Shown here: positions 18,100 to 27,423 of the stretch, piece by piece
Layout of the letters: each line of letters begins with the position of its first letter
How positions within the stretch are numbered: position 1 is the first letter of the stretch
Origin: Arcobacter vandammei
GTDB taxonomy: Bacteria; Campylobacterota; Campylobacteria; Campylobacterales; Arcobacteraceae
Assembly (NCBI RefSeq): GCF_016106035.1
Contig: NZ_JADKPZ010000001.1
Coordinates: 147,509 to 211,508, forward strand
DNA: 64,000 bases
Reading direction: 5' to 3'
Made by a program: the position numbers and the translations under genes
Notes under the pieces: generated by a model
Database searches by the model: none
Told to the model about the DNA's origin: nothing
The model's input: only the letters and a program-made list of their open reading frames with translations

Positions 18100-18420
18100 T
18101 TAGCAAGAAGGAACATTTCCTGAATCACTTGCAAACTCTATAGAAAAATCTAAGATATGTTCAATATGAGTATCTTTTAACTCTCCAGCTTGAACTTTTG
18201 GACAAATTGCCATAATTTCAGCTTCACCTTTTCCATCTGCTTTAATTTGTTTCCACTCAGCTTGAGTATGTTTTAATGCAAATTTTGCACCATCCATTCC
18301 GCAAGGTTCTTTTAACATTTTAATAAAAAGTTTTTGACCTTTTGTAACATCTGCCATTAGTGAAGTAGAAGCTAGACCTAAAGCTAAAGTTGAAGCTGCT
18401 AATATTTTAAGTACTTTCAT
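18100..18420 (-). CDS. periplasmic cytochrome c-like protein lacking a CxxCH haem motif
   Basis: This is a 106-residue protein with a signal peptide (MKVLKILAASTLALGLASTS, mature from about DVTKGQ). TKGQKLFIKMLKEPCG resembles the first helix of small class I cytochromes c, but the haem-attachment CxxCH is absent: only one Cys (EPCGMDG) is present there. Two further Cys are in MAICPKV and at the extreme C-terminus (NVPSC). HTQAEWKQIK and FSIEFASDSGNVPSC are distinctive. Possibly a structural relative that no longer binds haem c covalently; disulfides are plausible. Function unknown. Confidence 0.6.
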   Translation of the reverse strand: MKVLKILAASTLALGLASTSLMADVTKGQKLFIKMLKEPCGMDGAKFALKHTQAEWKQIKADGKGEAEIMAICPKVQAGELKDTHIEHILDFSIEFASDSGNVPSC

Positions 18421-18508
18421 AAAATTCTCCTGTAAATTAATTTAGGTATAATTATATCTTCAAGATATAAAAATCTTCTGAATATTTATAAAATAAAGTG
18501 AATAGATT

Positions 18509-19840
18509 GTGAAATATTTTTTATTAAAAGCTATATGCAAATACCTACAAGAGAATGCCCAAAATATCAAGTTTATAAGAAGAATTGATAACAATATAAT
18601 TATAATTGAATTTAATAATAAAAATATCATATATTTTGATTTAAGTAAATCAAATGCAAAAATATTTAAATCTAAAGAGCAAATTTCTTCAAAAAAAGAG
18701 TTTAATGCACCTTTTGATGTAGTTTTACAAAAAAGATTTACAAATTCAAAAATAGAAAATATTGAACTATATAATGATGATAAAATTCTAAATATACGAG
18801 TAAACTCTAGCTCTTCATATAAAAAAGAGATTTCAATTTTACAACTAGAATTTACAGGAAAGCATACAAATATAATAATTTTAGATGAAAATAGAGTAAT
18901 TTTAGAAGCTTTAAGACATATAGATGAATTTTCATCTTTTAGAGTTGTAAAGGTGGGTATTAAACTTGATGAAATTCCAAAAAAAGAGTTTATACCAAAA
19001 GATGAAAATATAGATGATATTGAAGAGTATTTATACAAAGTTTATGAAAATATTGAGATAGAAAACTTGGAGCTTATAAAAAAACAGAAAATCTCTAGTG
19101 TTGATTCAAATATAAAAAAGTTAGAAAATATCCTAAAATCTTTGCCAAAAAAAGAGGAATTAGAGCTTGAAGCAAATACTACTTACAATAAAGCAAATCT
19201 TTTTTTAGCAAATCTTCACAATATAAAACCATATCAAAAAACATTAGAGGTGTTTGATTTTGATGGAGAACTTCTAAAAATAGATTTAGAAAATATGAAA
19301 AATCCAAAAATCTATACAAATGAGCTTTTCAAAAAAGCAAAAAGATATAAACAAAAAGCCTCTAATATAGGGCTTGAAGAAGATAATATAAAAGAAAAAT
19401 TAGAGTTCGCAAAAAGATTAAGAGTAAATCTTTTAAATGCTAAATCTATAGATGAGTGTGAATTCTTTCTTCCAAAAAAAGAGAGAAATCAAACAAAAAC
19501 AAAAAAAGAGAAAAACTATGAAAGCTTCTTTTTTGAAGGTTATAAAATAATGCTAGGAAGTAATGAAAGAGAAAATATTTATCTGCTTGAAAATTCAAAA
19601 GCTAGTGATTTTTGGTTTCATTTAAAAGATAGACCATCTTGCCATGTGATTGTACAAAATAGCAAAAAAGAGTTAGCACAAAATATTATAGAAAAAGCTG
19701 CAAGACTTTGTGTAGAGTTTAGTGTGGATAGTAAGGGAATTTTTGAGGTTGATTTTACTCAAAGAAGAAATGTAAAAATCCAACACGGAGCAAATGTGCT
19801 TTATAATCCATATAATACTATTAGAGTTTCTATTGAGTAA
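18509..19840 (+). CDS. NFACT family protein (RqcH / fibronectin-binding-like), GTG start
   Basis: This is a 443-residue protein. The NFACT-N domain is seen in QLEFTGKHTNIIILDENRVILEALRHID (split here: QLEFTGKHTNIIILDEN then RVILEALRHID), followed by helical and coiled segments (about 200-320). The NFACT-R domain is FFFEGYKIMLGSNERENIYL, then ASDFWFHLKDRPSCHVIVQ. NFACT proteins bind peptidyl-tRNA on split 50S subunits and in Firmicutes add alanine tails (RqcH); older names call them fibronectin-binding proteins. At 443 residues it is shorter than the about 560-residue RqcH, mostly in the coiled-coil. The GTG start at 18509 gives the best N-terminus. Confidence 0.85.
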   Translation: MKYFLLKAICKYLQENAQNIKFIRRIDNNIIIIEFNNKNIIYFDLSKSNAKIFKSKEQISSKKEFNAPFDVVLQKRFTNSKIENIELYNDDKILNIRVNSSSSYKKEISILQLEFTGKHTNIIILDENRVILEALRHIDEFSSFRVVKVGIKLDEIPKKEFIPKDENIDDIEEYLYKVYENIEIENLELIKKQKISSVDSNIKKLENILKSLPKKEELELEANTTYNKANLFLANLHNIKPYQKTLEVFDFDGELLKIDLENMKNPKIYTNELFKKAKRYKQKASNIGLEEDNIKEKLEFAKRLRVNLLNAKSIDECEFFLPKKERNQTKTKKEKNYESFFFEGYKIMLGSNERENIYLLENSKASDFWFHLKDRPSCHVIVQNSKKELAQNIIEKAARLCVEFSVDSKGIFEVDFTQRRNVKIQHGANVLYNPYNTIRVSIE

Positions 19841-19849
19841 TTAAAAAAT

Positions 19850-19890
19850 GGAAGAAGCAAAAGCCTCTTCCCCCCCTCTTTTTTTTTCTT
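19850..19890 (+). terminator. probable terminator of the NFACT gene with C7-T tract
   Basis: GGAAGAAGC (19850-19858) pairs imperfectly with GCCTCTTCC (19862-19870) and is followed by a run of seven C (19870-19876) and a long T-rich tract. It lies 10 bp after the NFACT stop. Confidence 0.65.
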
Positions 19891-19910
19891 TTGAAAACAA
19901 AACTTAAAAA

Positions 19911-19946
19911 TTAAGCATTTTTCTCTTTTTTCGCTGTTCTTTTTCT
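19911..19946 (-). repeat. second copy of the typA 3' end (last 11 codons plus stop)
   Basis: On the minus strand these 36 bases encode [11 protein letters not shown] followed by TAA, identical in protein to the TypA C-terminus at 20060-20095. The two copies differ at three bases, all synonymous (GCG/GCA, GAG/GAA, AAA/AAG). They are 149 bp apart in direct orientation. Similarity fades quickly on both sides. No start codon or ribosome-binding site makes this an independent gene. Confidence 0.75.
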
Positions 19947-19951
19947 CGATA

Positions 19952-19969
19952 TTGGAACTAAAGTTCCAA
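19952..19969. repeat. 18-bp palindrome TTGGAACT-AA-AGTTCCAA
   Basis: Perfect 8-bp arms around a 2-nt centre, lying between typA and its displaced tail copy. It has the same ACT-NN-AGT core as the palindromes at 23032, 23068 and 45771. Confidence 0.6.
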
Positions 19970-20059
19970 ATCTCGTTATCACAGATTAGCTTTTTATGAG
20001 TTTTTTTCCTTATTTCTCAACATTTTGCTATCTCAAAAGTTTCGCTTAAAATAAAAGAA

Positions 20060-21874
20060 TTAAGCATTCTTTTCTTTTTTTGCTGTTCTTTTTCTTACAG
20101 TTGGGTCAAGTTCTCTTTTTCTAATTCTAATTGAAATTGGAGTAACTTCAACAGCTTCATCTTCTTCTATCCACTCTAAAGCATTTTCTAAAGACATAAT
20201 TTTTGGTGGAATAAGTCTAATAGCTTCATCAGCTCCACTTGATCTTACATTTGATTGTTGTTTCCCTTTTATAGGATTTACATCTAAATCATTATCTTTT
20301 GCATGTTGTCCTACAACCATTCCAATATATACTTTATCTTGAGGTTTTACAAACATAACCCCTCTATCTTGTAAGTTAAAGATTGAGTATGCAAGAGCTT
20401 CTCCATTTTCCATAGAAACTAAAGCTCCATATTTTCTGCTTTCAACTGTTCCAGAATAAGGTCTGAAATCTAAGAATGAGTGGTTCATAACACCCTCTCC
20501 TCTAGTTTCAGTTAAGAACTCTGTTCTAATACCTATAAGTCCTCGTGCAGGAATTTCAAACTCTAGTCTTGTAAATCCAATTCCCATAGGAATCATATTT
20601 GTCATAACAGCTTTTCTCTTACCAAGTTTTTCGATAATTGCTCCACTAAACTCATCTGGTGTATCAATTACAAGATGTTCAAATGGCTCCATTTTAATAC
20701 CATTTTCTTCTCTAATAATAACTTCTGGTCTTCCAATACAAAACTCAAAACCTTCTCTTCTCATATTTTCAGCCAAAATAGTAATTTGAAGCTCACCTCT
20801 TCCATTTACTTTAAATTTACCCTCACCAATTTGCTCATATCCCATAGCAATATTTGTGTTCATCTCAGCTTTTAATCTCTCATCAATTTTGTTTGAAGTT
20901 ACATATTTTCCTTCAGTTCCTGCTAGTGGAGAGTCATTTACAGAGAATGTTACACTAAGTGTTGGTTCTTCAATATGCATAGGATCAAGTGGCATTGGAT
21001 TTGCTGGATCACATAAGCTATCTCCAACATCAATAGTTTCAAATCCTGCAACTGCAACAATATCTCCAGCTCCTGCTGTTTTTATATCAACTCTATCAAG
21101 ACCTTTAAATCCAATAAGTTTAGATACTCTTCCTTTTATTTTTTCTCCATCTGCTTTGCATAAAAGTACTGTTTCACCTTGAGAAATAGTTCCATTAAAA
21201 ATTCTAGCAATTCCGATTTTTCCTATGAAGTTATCATAATCAAGAGTAAATACTTGAAGTTGAAGCCCATTTTCATCTGTCCCTTTTGGTTTTGGAACTT
21301 CTTTTAAGATTGTTTCATAAAGTGGTTTGAAATCCATATTATCATCAGTTGGATTGTATCTTGCAAATCCACTTCTAGCAGCTGCATAAATAACTGGAAA
21401 ATCTAGTTGCTCTTCTGTTGCATCCATTTGTGCAAAAAGGTCAAAAACCTCATCTACAACTCTATCAGGTTCAGCTGCTGGTTTATCAATTTTGTTTACA
21501 ACAACTATTGGTCTATGACCTAAAGATAGTGCTTTTTTAACAACGAATTTTGTTTGTGGCATAACTCCCTCTTGTGCATCAACAAGAAGTAAAACGCTAT
21601 CAACCATTTTTAAAACCCTCTCAACTTCTCCACCAAAATCGGCGTGTCCTGGAGTGTCGATGATGTTAATTCTTACACCTTCATAATCAATAGCTGTATT
21701 TTTAGAAAGAATTGTAATTCCTCTCTCTTTTTCAATAGCATTGCTATCCATAACTCTTTCATCTACATTTTGGTGAGCTGAAAATGTACCACTTTGTTTT
21801 AAAAGTTCATCAACTGTTGTTGTTTTTCCATGGTCAACGTGTGCAATAACTGCAATATTTCTAATGTCTCTCAT
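20060..21874 (-). CDS. typA: ribosome-associated GTPase TypA/BipA
   Basis: This is a 604-residue translational GTPase. The G motifs are [10 protein letters not shown] (G1), ERGITI (G2 region), [12 protein letters not shown] (G3) and VVNKIDKP (G4), followed by the beta-barrel, EF-G-like domains III and V, and the BipA-specific C-terminal domain (for example [20 protein letters not shown]). BipA binds the ribosomal A site and supports 50S assembly and growth under stress or cold. The protein ends in a basic tail [11 protein letters not shown] whose coding sequence is repeated 149 bp downstream. It is monocistronic. Confidence 0.97.
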   Translation of the reverse strand: MRDIRNIAVIAHVDHGKTTTVDELLKQSGTFSAHQNVDERVMDSNAIEKERGITILSKNTAIDYEGVRINIIDTPGHADFGGEVERVLKMVDSVLLLVDAQEGVMPQTKFVVKKALSLGHRPIVVVNKIDKPAAEPDRVVDEVFDLFAQMDATEEQLDFPVIYAAARSGFARYNPTDDNMDFKPLYETILKEVPKPKGTDENGLQLQVFTLDYDNFIGKIGIARIFNGTISQGETVLLCKADGEKIKGRVSKLIGFKGLDRVDIKTAGAGDIVAVAGFETIDVGDSLCDPANPMPLDPMHIEEPTLSVTFSVNDSPLAGTEGKYVTSNKIDERLKAEMNTNIAMGYEQIGEGKFKVNGRGELQITILAENMRREGFEFCIGRPEVIIREENGIKMEPFEHLVIDTPDEFSGAIIEKLGKRKAVMTNMIPMGIGFTRLEFEIPARGLIGIRTEFLTETRGEGVMNHSFLDFRPYSGTVESRKYGALVSMENGEALAYSIFNLQDRGVMFVKPQDKVYIGMVVGQHAKDNDLDVNPIKGKQQSNVRSSGADEAIRLIPPKIMSLENALEWIEEDEAVEVTPISIRIRKRELDPTVRKRTAKKEKNA

Positions 21875-21968
21875 AATTCTTCTTTTTATAAAATTTTCGC
21901 GGATTGTATCTAAAAAAAACTTAAGTTCTTATAATAGCTTAAAATATGGTTAAATAGATTTTATTTTA

Positions 21969-22082
21969 TAAATTTAAGTATGAGTTCCAAAACAAAAAGC
22001 GGGAAAGGCATTTGTATCCTAAAGTATTATCGAAATTTCAGCAAAAAACTAACAAATATTTTGGAACTCATACATAAATTTA
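21969..22082. repeat. 114-bp element with 24-bp terminal inverted repeats (MITE-like)
   Basis: The arms at 21969-21992 and 22059-22082 are inverted repeats matching at 23 of 24 positions; the inner 15 bp (GTATGAGTTCCAAAA and its complement) are perfect. The 66-bp interior has no open frame of note. It fills the gap between the typA start and the chaN-like stop. It could be a small non-autonomous element or a long RNA hairpin acting as terminator or leader. No target-site duplication is obvious. Confidence 0.65.
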
Positions 22083-22097
22083 CAAGAGAAAAGAGTT

Positions 22098-23012
22098 TTA
22101 TTTCTTTTTCTCTTCTTCTTTTGCTTCATAGATATAAACAAAATCTGCTTTGTTTGTATCTATTTTTAAATCTTTTTCTTTATCTATTTTTTGATTTGAA
22201 ATAGAGATGAATGGAAGATTACTCAATCTTGCAAATCTTAATGGAATTCCCAAATTTTGCTCAATATGCATAGCTCCTGCAAAAACTAAAAGTTTATCTT
22301 TTGGAGTTTTTATCACATCTTTCGCAATTTTTGCTACATTTTCTCCCATATAAGTATCCCAAGTAACTTGCACTCTATACATTCTTTGTTCACAAGGTTC
22401 ATCTGTTTTTGACATTGTTTTACAATGCTTAAAAAATGGCTCTATTAATTGTTGATGAGCTGATACATTTAAATCAAGATTATTATAAAAGTTTTTCTCT
22501 TCTTGGCTCATTTTATCAAACTCTTTTAAAGAGATTTTTGCTCTATCTTCTTTTGATATATTCATACCAAAAAGTCTTCCTCCAGCATTTTTTATAGCTT
22601 CATACAAAGAAGATACATATTCCCATTTGTATTTTGAAAATTTCTCCCAATCAACTTTTTCTTTAAAAGTTGCTGTATCAAATTTACCGTCTGTGTACTC
22701 TTTTAACAACTCATCTTGAGAAGGTGTAAACCACTCATTTGCTAAATTTAAGTTATAACCCTTTTTTGCTAATTCATTTATAAACTCTGCAAAAAACTTA
22801 TGTGTTTTTTCTGTATCATGGTGGTCACCTACAAATATAACTGGATAATGCTCTGTTTCATCTACAAGCTTTTGCATATCTATGTTTTTTGCTTGTTTTA
22901 TAGAGTAAATTCCCTCTTTATTTTCTAAATTGTGTGTTAGTGGAACAGTTTTGCTCGAACATGCACTAAACAAAAATATTGTAGCCATTAAAGCTAGTGA
23001 TTTTTTTATCAT
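22098..23012 (-). CDS. ChaN family iron/haem-associated lipoprotein
   Basis: This is a 304-residue lipoprotein: signal sequence MIKKSLALMATIFLFSAC with the lipobox Cys at residue 18. The ChaN-type domain starts at VIFVGDHHDTEKTHKFF and includes LANEWFTPSQDELL, WEYVSSLYEAIKNAGGRLFG and KLLVFAGAMHIEQNLGIP, whose histidines and acids are typical of the family. Campylobacter ChaN binds haem and is iron-regulated. Here the gene lies 79 bp downstream of a TonB-dependent receptor within a haem acquisition island, which supports a role in haem handling at the outer membrane. The C-terminus is very acidic and lysine-rich. Confidence 0.85.
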   Translation of the reverse strand: MIKKSLALMATIFLFSACSSKTVPLTHNLENKEGIYSIKQAKNIDMQKLVDETEHYPVIFVGDHHDTEKTHKFFAEFINELAKKGYNLNLANEWFTPSQDELLKEYTDGKFDTATFKEKVDWEKFSKYKWEYVSSLYEAIKNAGGRLFGMNISKEDRAKISLKEFDKMSQEEKNFYNNLDLNVSAHQQLIEPFFKHCKTMSKTDEPCEQRMYRVQVTWDTYMGENVAKIAKDVIKTPKDKLLVFAGAMHIEQNLGIPLRFARLSNLPFISISNQKIDKEKDLKIDTNKADFVYIYEAKEEEKKK

Positions 23013-23031
23013 TTTTTACCTTTTTTTGAAA

Positions 23032-23085
23032 CAGGGACTTCAGTCCCTGCTGTATTTTAATTTAAGGCTGACACTGAAGTGTCAG
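23032..23085. repeat. two adjacent palindromes between the TonB receptor and the ChaN-like gene
   Basis: CAGGGACT-TC-AGTCCCTG (23032-23049) and CTGACACT-GA-AGTGTCAG (23068-23085) both have perfect 8-bp arms with a 2-nt centre and share the ACT-NN-AGT core. They fill most of the 79-bp gap and could attenuate read-through into the lipoprotein gene. Confidence 0.6.
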
Positions 23086-23091
23086 TTCCGA

Positions 23092-24992
23092 TTAGAATTT
23101 ATAGTTTAGTCCTACATAAGCAAATCTTTGTTCTAAATAATATGGTTCATTATCATCAAATTTCTCGTTAGTTATATTATCTACACCAATTCTTGCTGTT
23201 AAATCTTTTGTAATTTCTTTAGAAATTTGTGCATTAAATAGTGTGTAGCCTTTTGCTTTAGTTTTATTTGCAGCATCTGTATATTGTGTCCCAATATAAT
23301 TTGCACTTAAGTAAGAAGAGATACCCCATCCAAGTTCAGAACTTAGACCAATATTAAATGTATTTTTTGGCTTATATGTCAAAGCTTTTTCTGTTTTCTT
23401 ATCTTCTGTTTTCACATAAGTATAGTTTGCATTTAAGATATGTTCTTCTGTTAAATTATGTTCAACTCCCAGTTCAAATCCTCTTGTTGAAGCTTCATCA
23501 ACATTTACATACATTGATTGTTTTCCATTATTACCATGTCCTGATTCCGATTTAATCATATTTTTCAAATCAGTTTTAAATATTGAAGATTTAAATATTG
23601 TATCTTGTCCATAAAATTCATAAGCTAATTCATAAGATTTTGATGTTTCAGCTTTTAAATCATCATTTCCCCAAATTCCTGTAGAATAAAATCCACTTGA
23701 CCCTTGAGTTAAAAGTGGTGCCTTAAATCCTTCTCCATAGTTTAATTTTAATCTTTGTTGCTCATCTATTTTATAAACTACTCCAGCATTTGGTGAGAAA
23801 TCATTTCCATATTTCTGATTATCATCAATTCTTCCTCCAAAAGATAAAATAAAATCTCCTAGTTCTACCTCATCTTGAATATAGTAAGAATTTGCACGAT
23901 TATCAAAATCATACTGGTTTGTTCCTATAGGAAGAGTTCTTTCATATCTATCTTTTAAAGTCTCAGTTCCTACGACAATATAATTATATTTTAAAGCAGA
24001 GATTTTCGCTTCTCCTTTTATATTATCTGTTGTTAGCCCATGAGTATATTTTGCAAACATACTATCTACTTTTGAATCTATTTTTGATCTTGAGTAGTCT
24101 AAACTAAATGCTACACTATCAAAAGCTTTTTCGTATCCAAAGCTATAAATATCTTTATCTAACTTATAACTCACACTTTTATCAAACTCTTTTCTCTCTT
24201 CTTTACCTTTTAAATATGATGCATAAATACTTTGTGTATCATCAAAATTATATTTAAGTTTTAAAAGCCCATCTGTAGAATCAACACCCTCAATATATGT
24301 AGCATCATTTATTGCTACTTGCTGGTAAGATGAATTATATCCAAAGCCATCTCCACCTGTTGCATCTCTTTTATTTTTATTTACAGCTAAAAACATATAT
24401 AATTTATCAGATATATTTCCACCTATATTTGCACTATATTTTTGTTCATCTCCACCATTTTCTGCAGATGAAAAACCAGCTTGAACATCTATTTCACCAT
24501 AAATCTTTTTAGCATATTTTTTAGTAATAATATTTATAACCCCACCAATAGCCTGTGAACCATAAATTGAACTTTTTGGACCTTTTATTATCTCAATTCT
24601 TTCAATCATATTCACAGGAACCCAAGAGTATTGAAATCACTATGACCAATATATCCCTCTGTTGGATTTATTTTTTTACCATCTACTAAAATTAAAGAAT
24701 AAGTATGGTCTAATCCTCTTATTGAAAAACTCTCTCTTCCACCTGTCATTGATGTTGCTCCAGATGTTATTATTCCAGCTTGTTTTACTAAAATATCTTT
24801 TATATTTGTAGCATTTAATTTTGCTATATCTTCAGCTGTTATTACTGTAACAGAGCTTGATAAATCTTCTATTTTTTTATCTGATTTTGCTGTTACAACA
24901 ACTTCATCTAGTTTTTTTGTATCTGTATTTGCAAATACATTTGTAGATATTAATGCAAGTGCAGATATTGCGAATAAACTTTGTTTATACAT
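23092..24992 (-). pseudogene. TonB-dependent outer-membrane receptor 1, frameshifted in the plug domain
   Basis: The gene starts at MYKQSLFAISALALI (24992, ribosome-binding site AAAGGAC) with a signal peptide, a TonB box region (DEVVVTAK) and the plug (ITAEDIAKLNATNIKDIL, GGRESFSIRGLDHTYSLILV). The frame ends at 24612 after GHSDFNTLGFL. The next frame resumes at once with VPVNMIERIEIIKGPKSSIYG and continues as a 22-strand barrel to the C-terminal FAYVGLNYKF. Adding one base near 24640 (TTCAA to TTCCAA) would give HSDFQYSWVPVNMIE, matching the paralogue's SDFQYSSVPVSMIE. So there is a one-base deletion: a pseudogene, a reversible frameshift or a sequencing error. The intact protein would be a haem or siderophore receptor. 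Confidence 0.88.
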
Positions 24993-25020
24993 TATAATGT
25001 CCTTTGAAAATTTTATTGGG

Positions 25021-25086
25021 ATTATAATAGAAATGATAATGAATATCAATGTTATTTTATATAGTTTGGAATTTATTTTTCTTAAT
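25021..25086 (-). promoter_or_regulatory. promoter of TonB receptor 1 with Fur-like box and upstream box
   Basis: On the minus strand: -10 TATAAT (25021-25026), 17-bp spacer and -35 TTGATA. The -35/spacer carries a Fur-like inverted repeat (TGATAATGAATATCA, 25034-25048). At the same distance as in two other promoters of this island lies a degenerate upstream box beginning GGAATTTATTTTTC (from 25068; 13 of 19 positions as in the other two). Confidence 0.65.
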
Positions 25087-25173
25087 TTGGGTTTTTATTT
25101 TTTTAAACTTGTAATATAAATAAAGTAGATAAAGATTCTTATATTTAGAGATAATTAATCTAATAGCCTCGGG

Positions 25174-25216
25174 CTAAGGCTCTTGTGCTTTTGCACTCTC
25201 TTTGAGAAAGCCTTAG
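25174..25216. terminator. nested hairpin between receptor 2 and receptor 1
   Basis: CTAAGGCT (25174-25181) pairs with AGCCTTAG (25209-25216), with an inner GTGC-TTTT-GCAC hairpin. It lies directly after the stop of receptor 2 on the minus strand and could terminate transcription or stabilise the mRNA; no T-run is seen. Confidence 0.5.
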
Positions 25217-25222
25217 TTCCGA

Positions 25223-27279
25223 TTAAAATTTGTAGTTTAGACCTGCATAAACAAATCTTCTTTTTAAATGAAATTCACCATTATCATCAAGTTTTTTATC
25301 AAAGATATTATCAACTCCAACTCTAGCTGTTAAATCTTTTGTAAGCTTTTTAGATATTTGTGCATTTACAAGTGTATATCCTTTTATTTGCTCGTCATTA
25401 GTAGTATCTGTATATTGTTTTCCAACATAACTAGCACTTAAATATGAAGATATATCATAAGCAAATCTTGAGCTAAGACCTGCATTAAATGTATTTTTTG
25501 GTCTAAATGTAATCTCTTTATTTGTAGTTTTATCTTCTGTTTTTAGATATGTATAGTTTGCATTTAGAGAGTGGTTTTCAGTAAAATCATAACTTCCCTC
25601 TATCTCAAATCCTTTTATGATTGCTTCATCAATATTTTGGTATTGATATGCTCTATTAATAGTTGGATGCTTTATATTTGCAATCATATCATCTATTTCA
25701 TTTCTAAAAACTGCTGTTTTAAATGTAGTATCTTCTCCGTAAAACTCATAAGCTAATTCATAAGTTTTTGAAGTTTCTGGTTGTAAATTATCATTTCCAT
25801 AAGTATCAGTACCTTGGCTAGAAATATAACTTGATGTACTTTTCCTAACATCAGGAGCTTTAAATCCTTCTCCATAGCTTAATTTTAGCCTTTGTTTATC
25901 ATCTATTTTATATACAACTCCTACATTTGATGACCACTTCGTACCATATTTTTCATTGTCATCAAGAACTCCACCTAAAGTAAAGATAAAATCTTTTAAC
26001 TCTATTTCATCTTGAATGTAGTAAGAGTTTGCTCTTCTATCATAATCATCAGTTGTAAGAGATTTTTTATAATCATATTTTTCAAAAGACTCTTTATTTG
26101 TTGTTGCACCTAAAACTATATAGTTGTATTTTAAAATATCTGTTTTTACCTCAGCTTTTACTATCTCATTTTTAATCTTTGATTTATAATCTGCAAGATT
26201 ACTAAAGTATGGTAAACAATCTTTTGGCATTGCCATTGCTGCCATATTCCATTGAAAAGCATTTCCATTTGGATTTACTTGTTGTGCAACTTGATATGGT
26301 GTTAAAGCACCAAATGGATACAAACACATATTTGTTTGAATATCTGTTTTTGCAAGTTCATAATCTAAGTTAAGAGTTAGGTGTTCATAATTTTTCTCAT
26401 AAGATAAATTGTACATCTCTCTATCTAATTTATATAAATCTGTTCTTGTGAATTGGCTTTTCTCATAATCTTTTCTTTTTTCTTGACCCTTTGCATAAGT
26501 TCCTGAAATATATTGAGTATCATCTATATTGTATCTTAGTTTTACACTCCCATTTGTATTTTCTATTCCCTCTATATATGTTGCTTTATCCAAAGGAACT
26601 TCAAAAGCATTAATACCTTTTCCACCTGTTGCATCTCTATGTTGATTATCTGCACTTACATTAATTGATAGTTTATCTGAGATATTTCCACCTACATTTA
26701 AACTATATTTTTGTTCATCTCCACCATGTTTTGCATTTGAAACCCCAGCTTGAACATCAATTTCTCCATAAAATGGTTTTACATGATCTTTTTTAGTAAT
26801 AATATTTATAACTCCACCCATAGCATCAGAACCATAAATAGAACTTTTTGCACCTTTTTCTATCTCAATTCTTTCTATCATAGAAACAGGAACTGATGAA
26901 TACTGAAAATCACTCATTCTTTCTACATAATCATCTGTTCTATTTGTTCTTTGCCCATCAACTAAAAAAAGCACATCTGTAGGTCTTAACCTCGCACAGA
27001 GATATTTTGTCTTCCATTCATTCCATTTTCAACAGTTACAATTCCTGCTTGTTTTCTTAAAATATCTTTTAGATTTGTAGCATTCATTTTTTCTATATCT
27101 TCTGCTGTTATAACTGTAACTGTCCCTGATTGGTCTTCAATTGATTTATTAGATTTTGATGTTACAACTATTTCATCTAATTTATTTGTTTCAGAATCTT
27201 TTGATATTTCACTGTTTGCTTGTGAAGCAGAAGTAAGCATTGCCAGTGCTATGCAAGTAAATAAACTTTGTTTATACAT
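25223..27279 (-). pseudogene. TonB-dependent outer-membrane receptor 2, frameshifted in the plug domain
   Basis: The first frame (27279-26986) begins MYKQSLFTCIALAML and covers the signal peptide, DEIVVTSK TonB box region and plug start (AEDIEKMNATNLKDILRKQA), ending after RQNISVRG. The second frame continues with LFLVDGQRTNRTDDYVERMS, SSIYGSDAMGGVINIITKK and the whole barrel to FVYAGLNYKF (stop at 25223). Adding one T near 26986 (GGTTAAGA to GGTTTAAGA) restores RGLRPTDVLFLVDGQ, the expected plug sequence. About 680 residues if intact, clearly paralogous to receptor 1. It has its own iron-type promoter. Receptor type is certain, ligand (haem likely from context) is inferred. Confidence 0.88.
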
Positions 27280-27304
27280 AAATTTCTCCTAAAATTTTTT
27301 TGGG

Positions 27305-27370
27305 ATTATAATAACAATAATAATAAATATCAATATTCTTTTTTATAAATTGGAACTCTTTTTTCACAAA
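27305..27370 (-). promoter_or_regulatory. promoter of TonB receptor 2 with Fur-like box and 19-bp upstream box
   Basis: On the minus strand: -10 TATAAT (27305-27310), 17-bp spacer, -35 TTGATA in the conserved AATATTGATAT, with an AT-rich Fur-like sequence over it. The upstream box (plus-strand GGAACTCTTTTTTCACAAA, 27352-27370) is identical to the one before hugZ and lies at the same distance. Confidence 0.7.
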
Positions 27371-27423
27371 GTGGAATTTTATTGTAAGCTTTTTATTAAA
27401 TTGGATAAAATCCAATTTAATAT

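Noticed and set aside
18460..19038. A 192-codon minus-strand frame opposite the NFACT gene.
   Set aside because: The plus strand encodes a recognisable NFACT protein over the whole stretch; the antisense frame is Phe/Ser/Ile-rich as expected from complementing Lys/Glu/Asn codons.
19870..19876. Run of seven C followed by a T-rich tract, a possible phase-variable tract.
   Set aside because: It lies after the NFACT stop within a terminator-like hairpin and in no reading frame or promoter that could switch.
24312..24512. Plus-strand frames inside the TonB receptor genes that could suggest nested genes.
   Set aside because: They lack ribosome-binding sites and overlap well-conserved barrel sequence on the other strand.
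24600..27000. Slippage-driven phase variation of the TonB receptors.
   Set aside because: The break points lie in runs of only two or three bases, too short for typical polymerase slippage; kept only as a frameshift observation.
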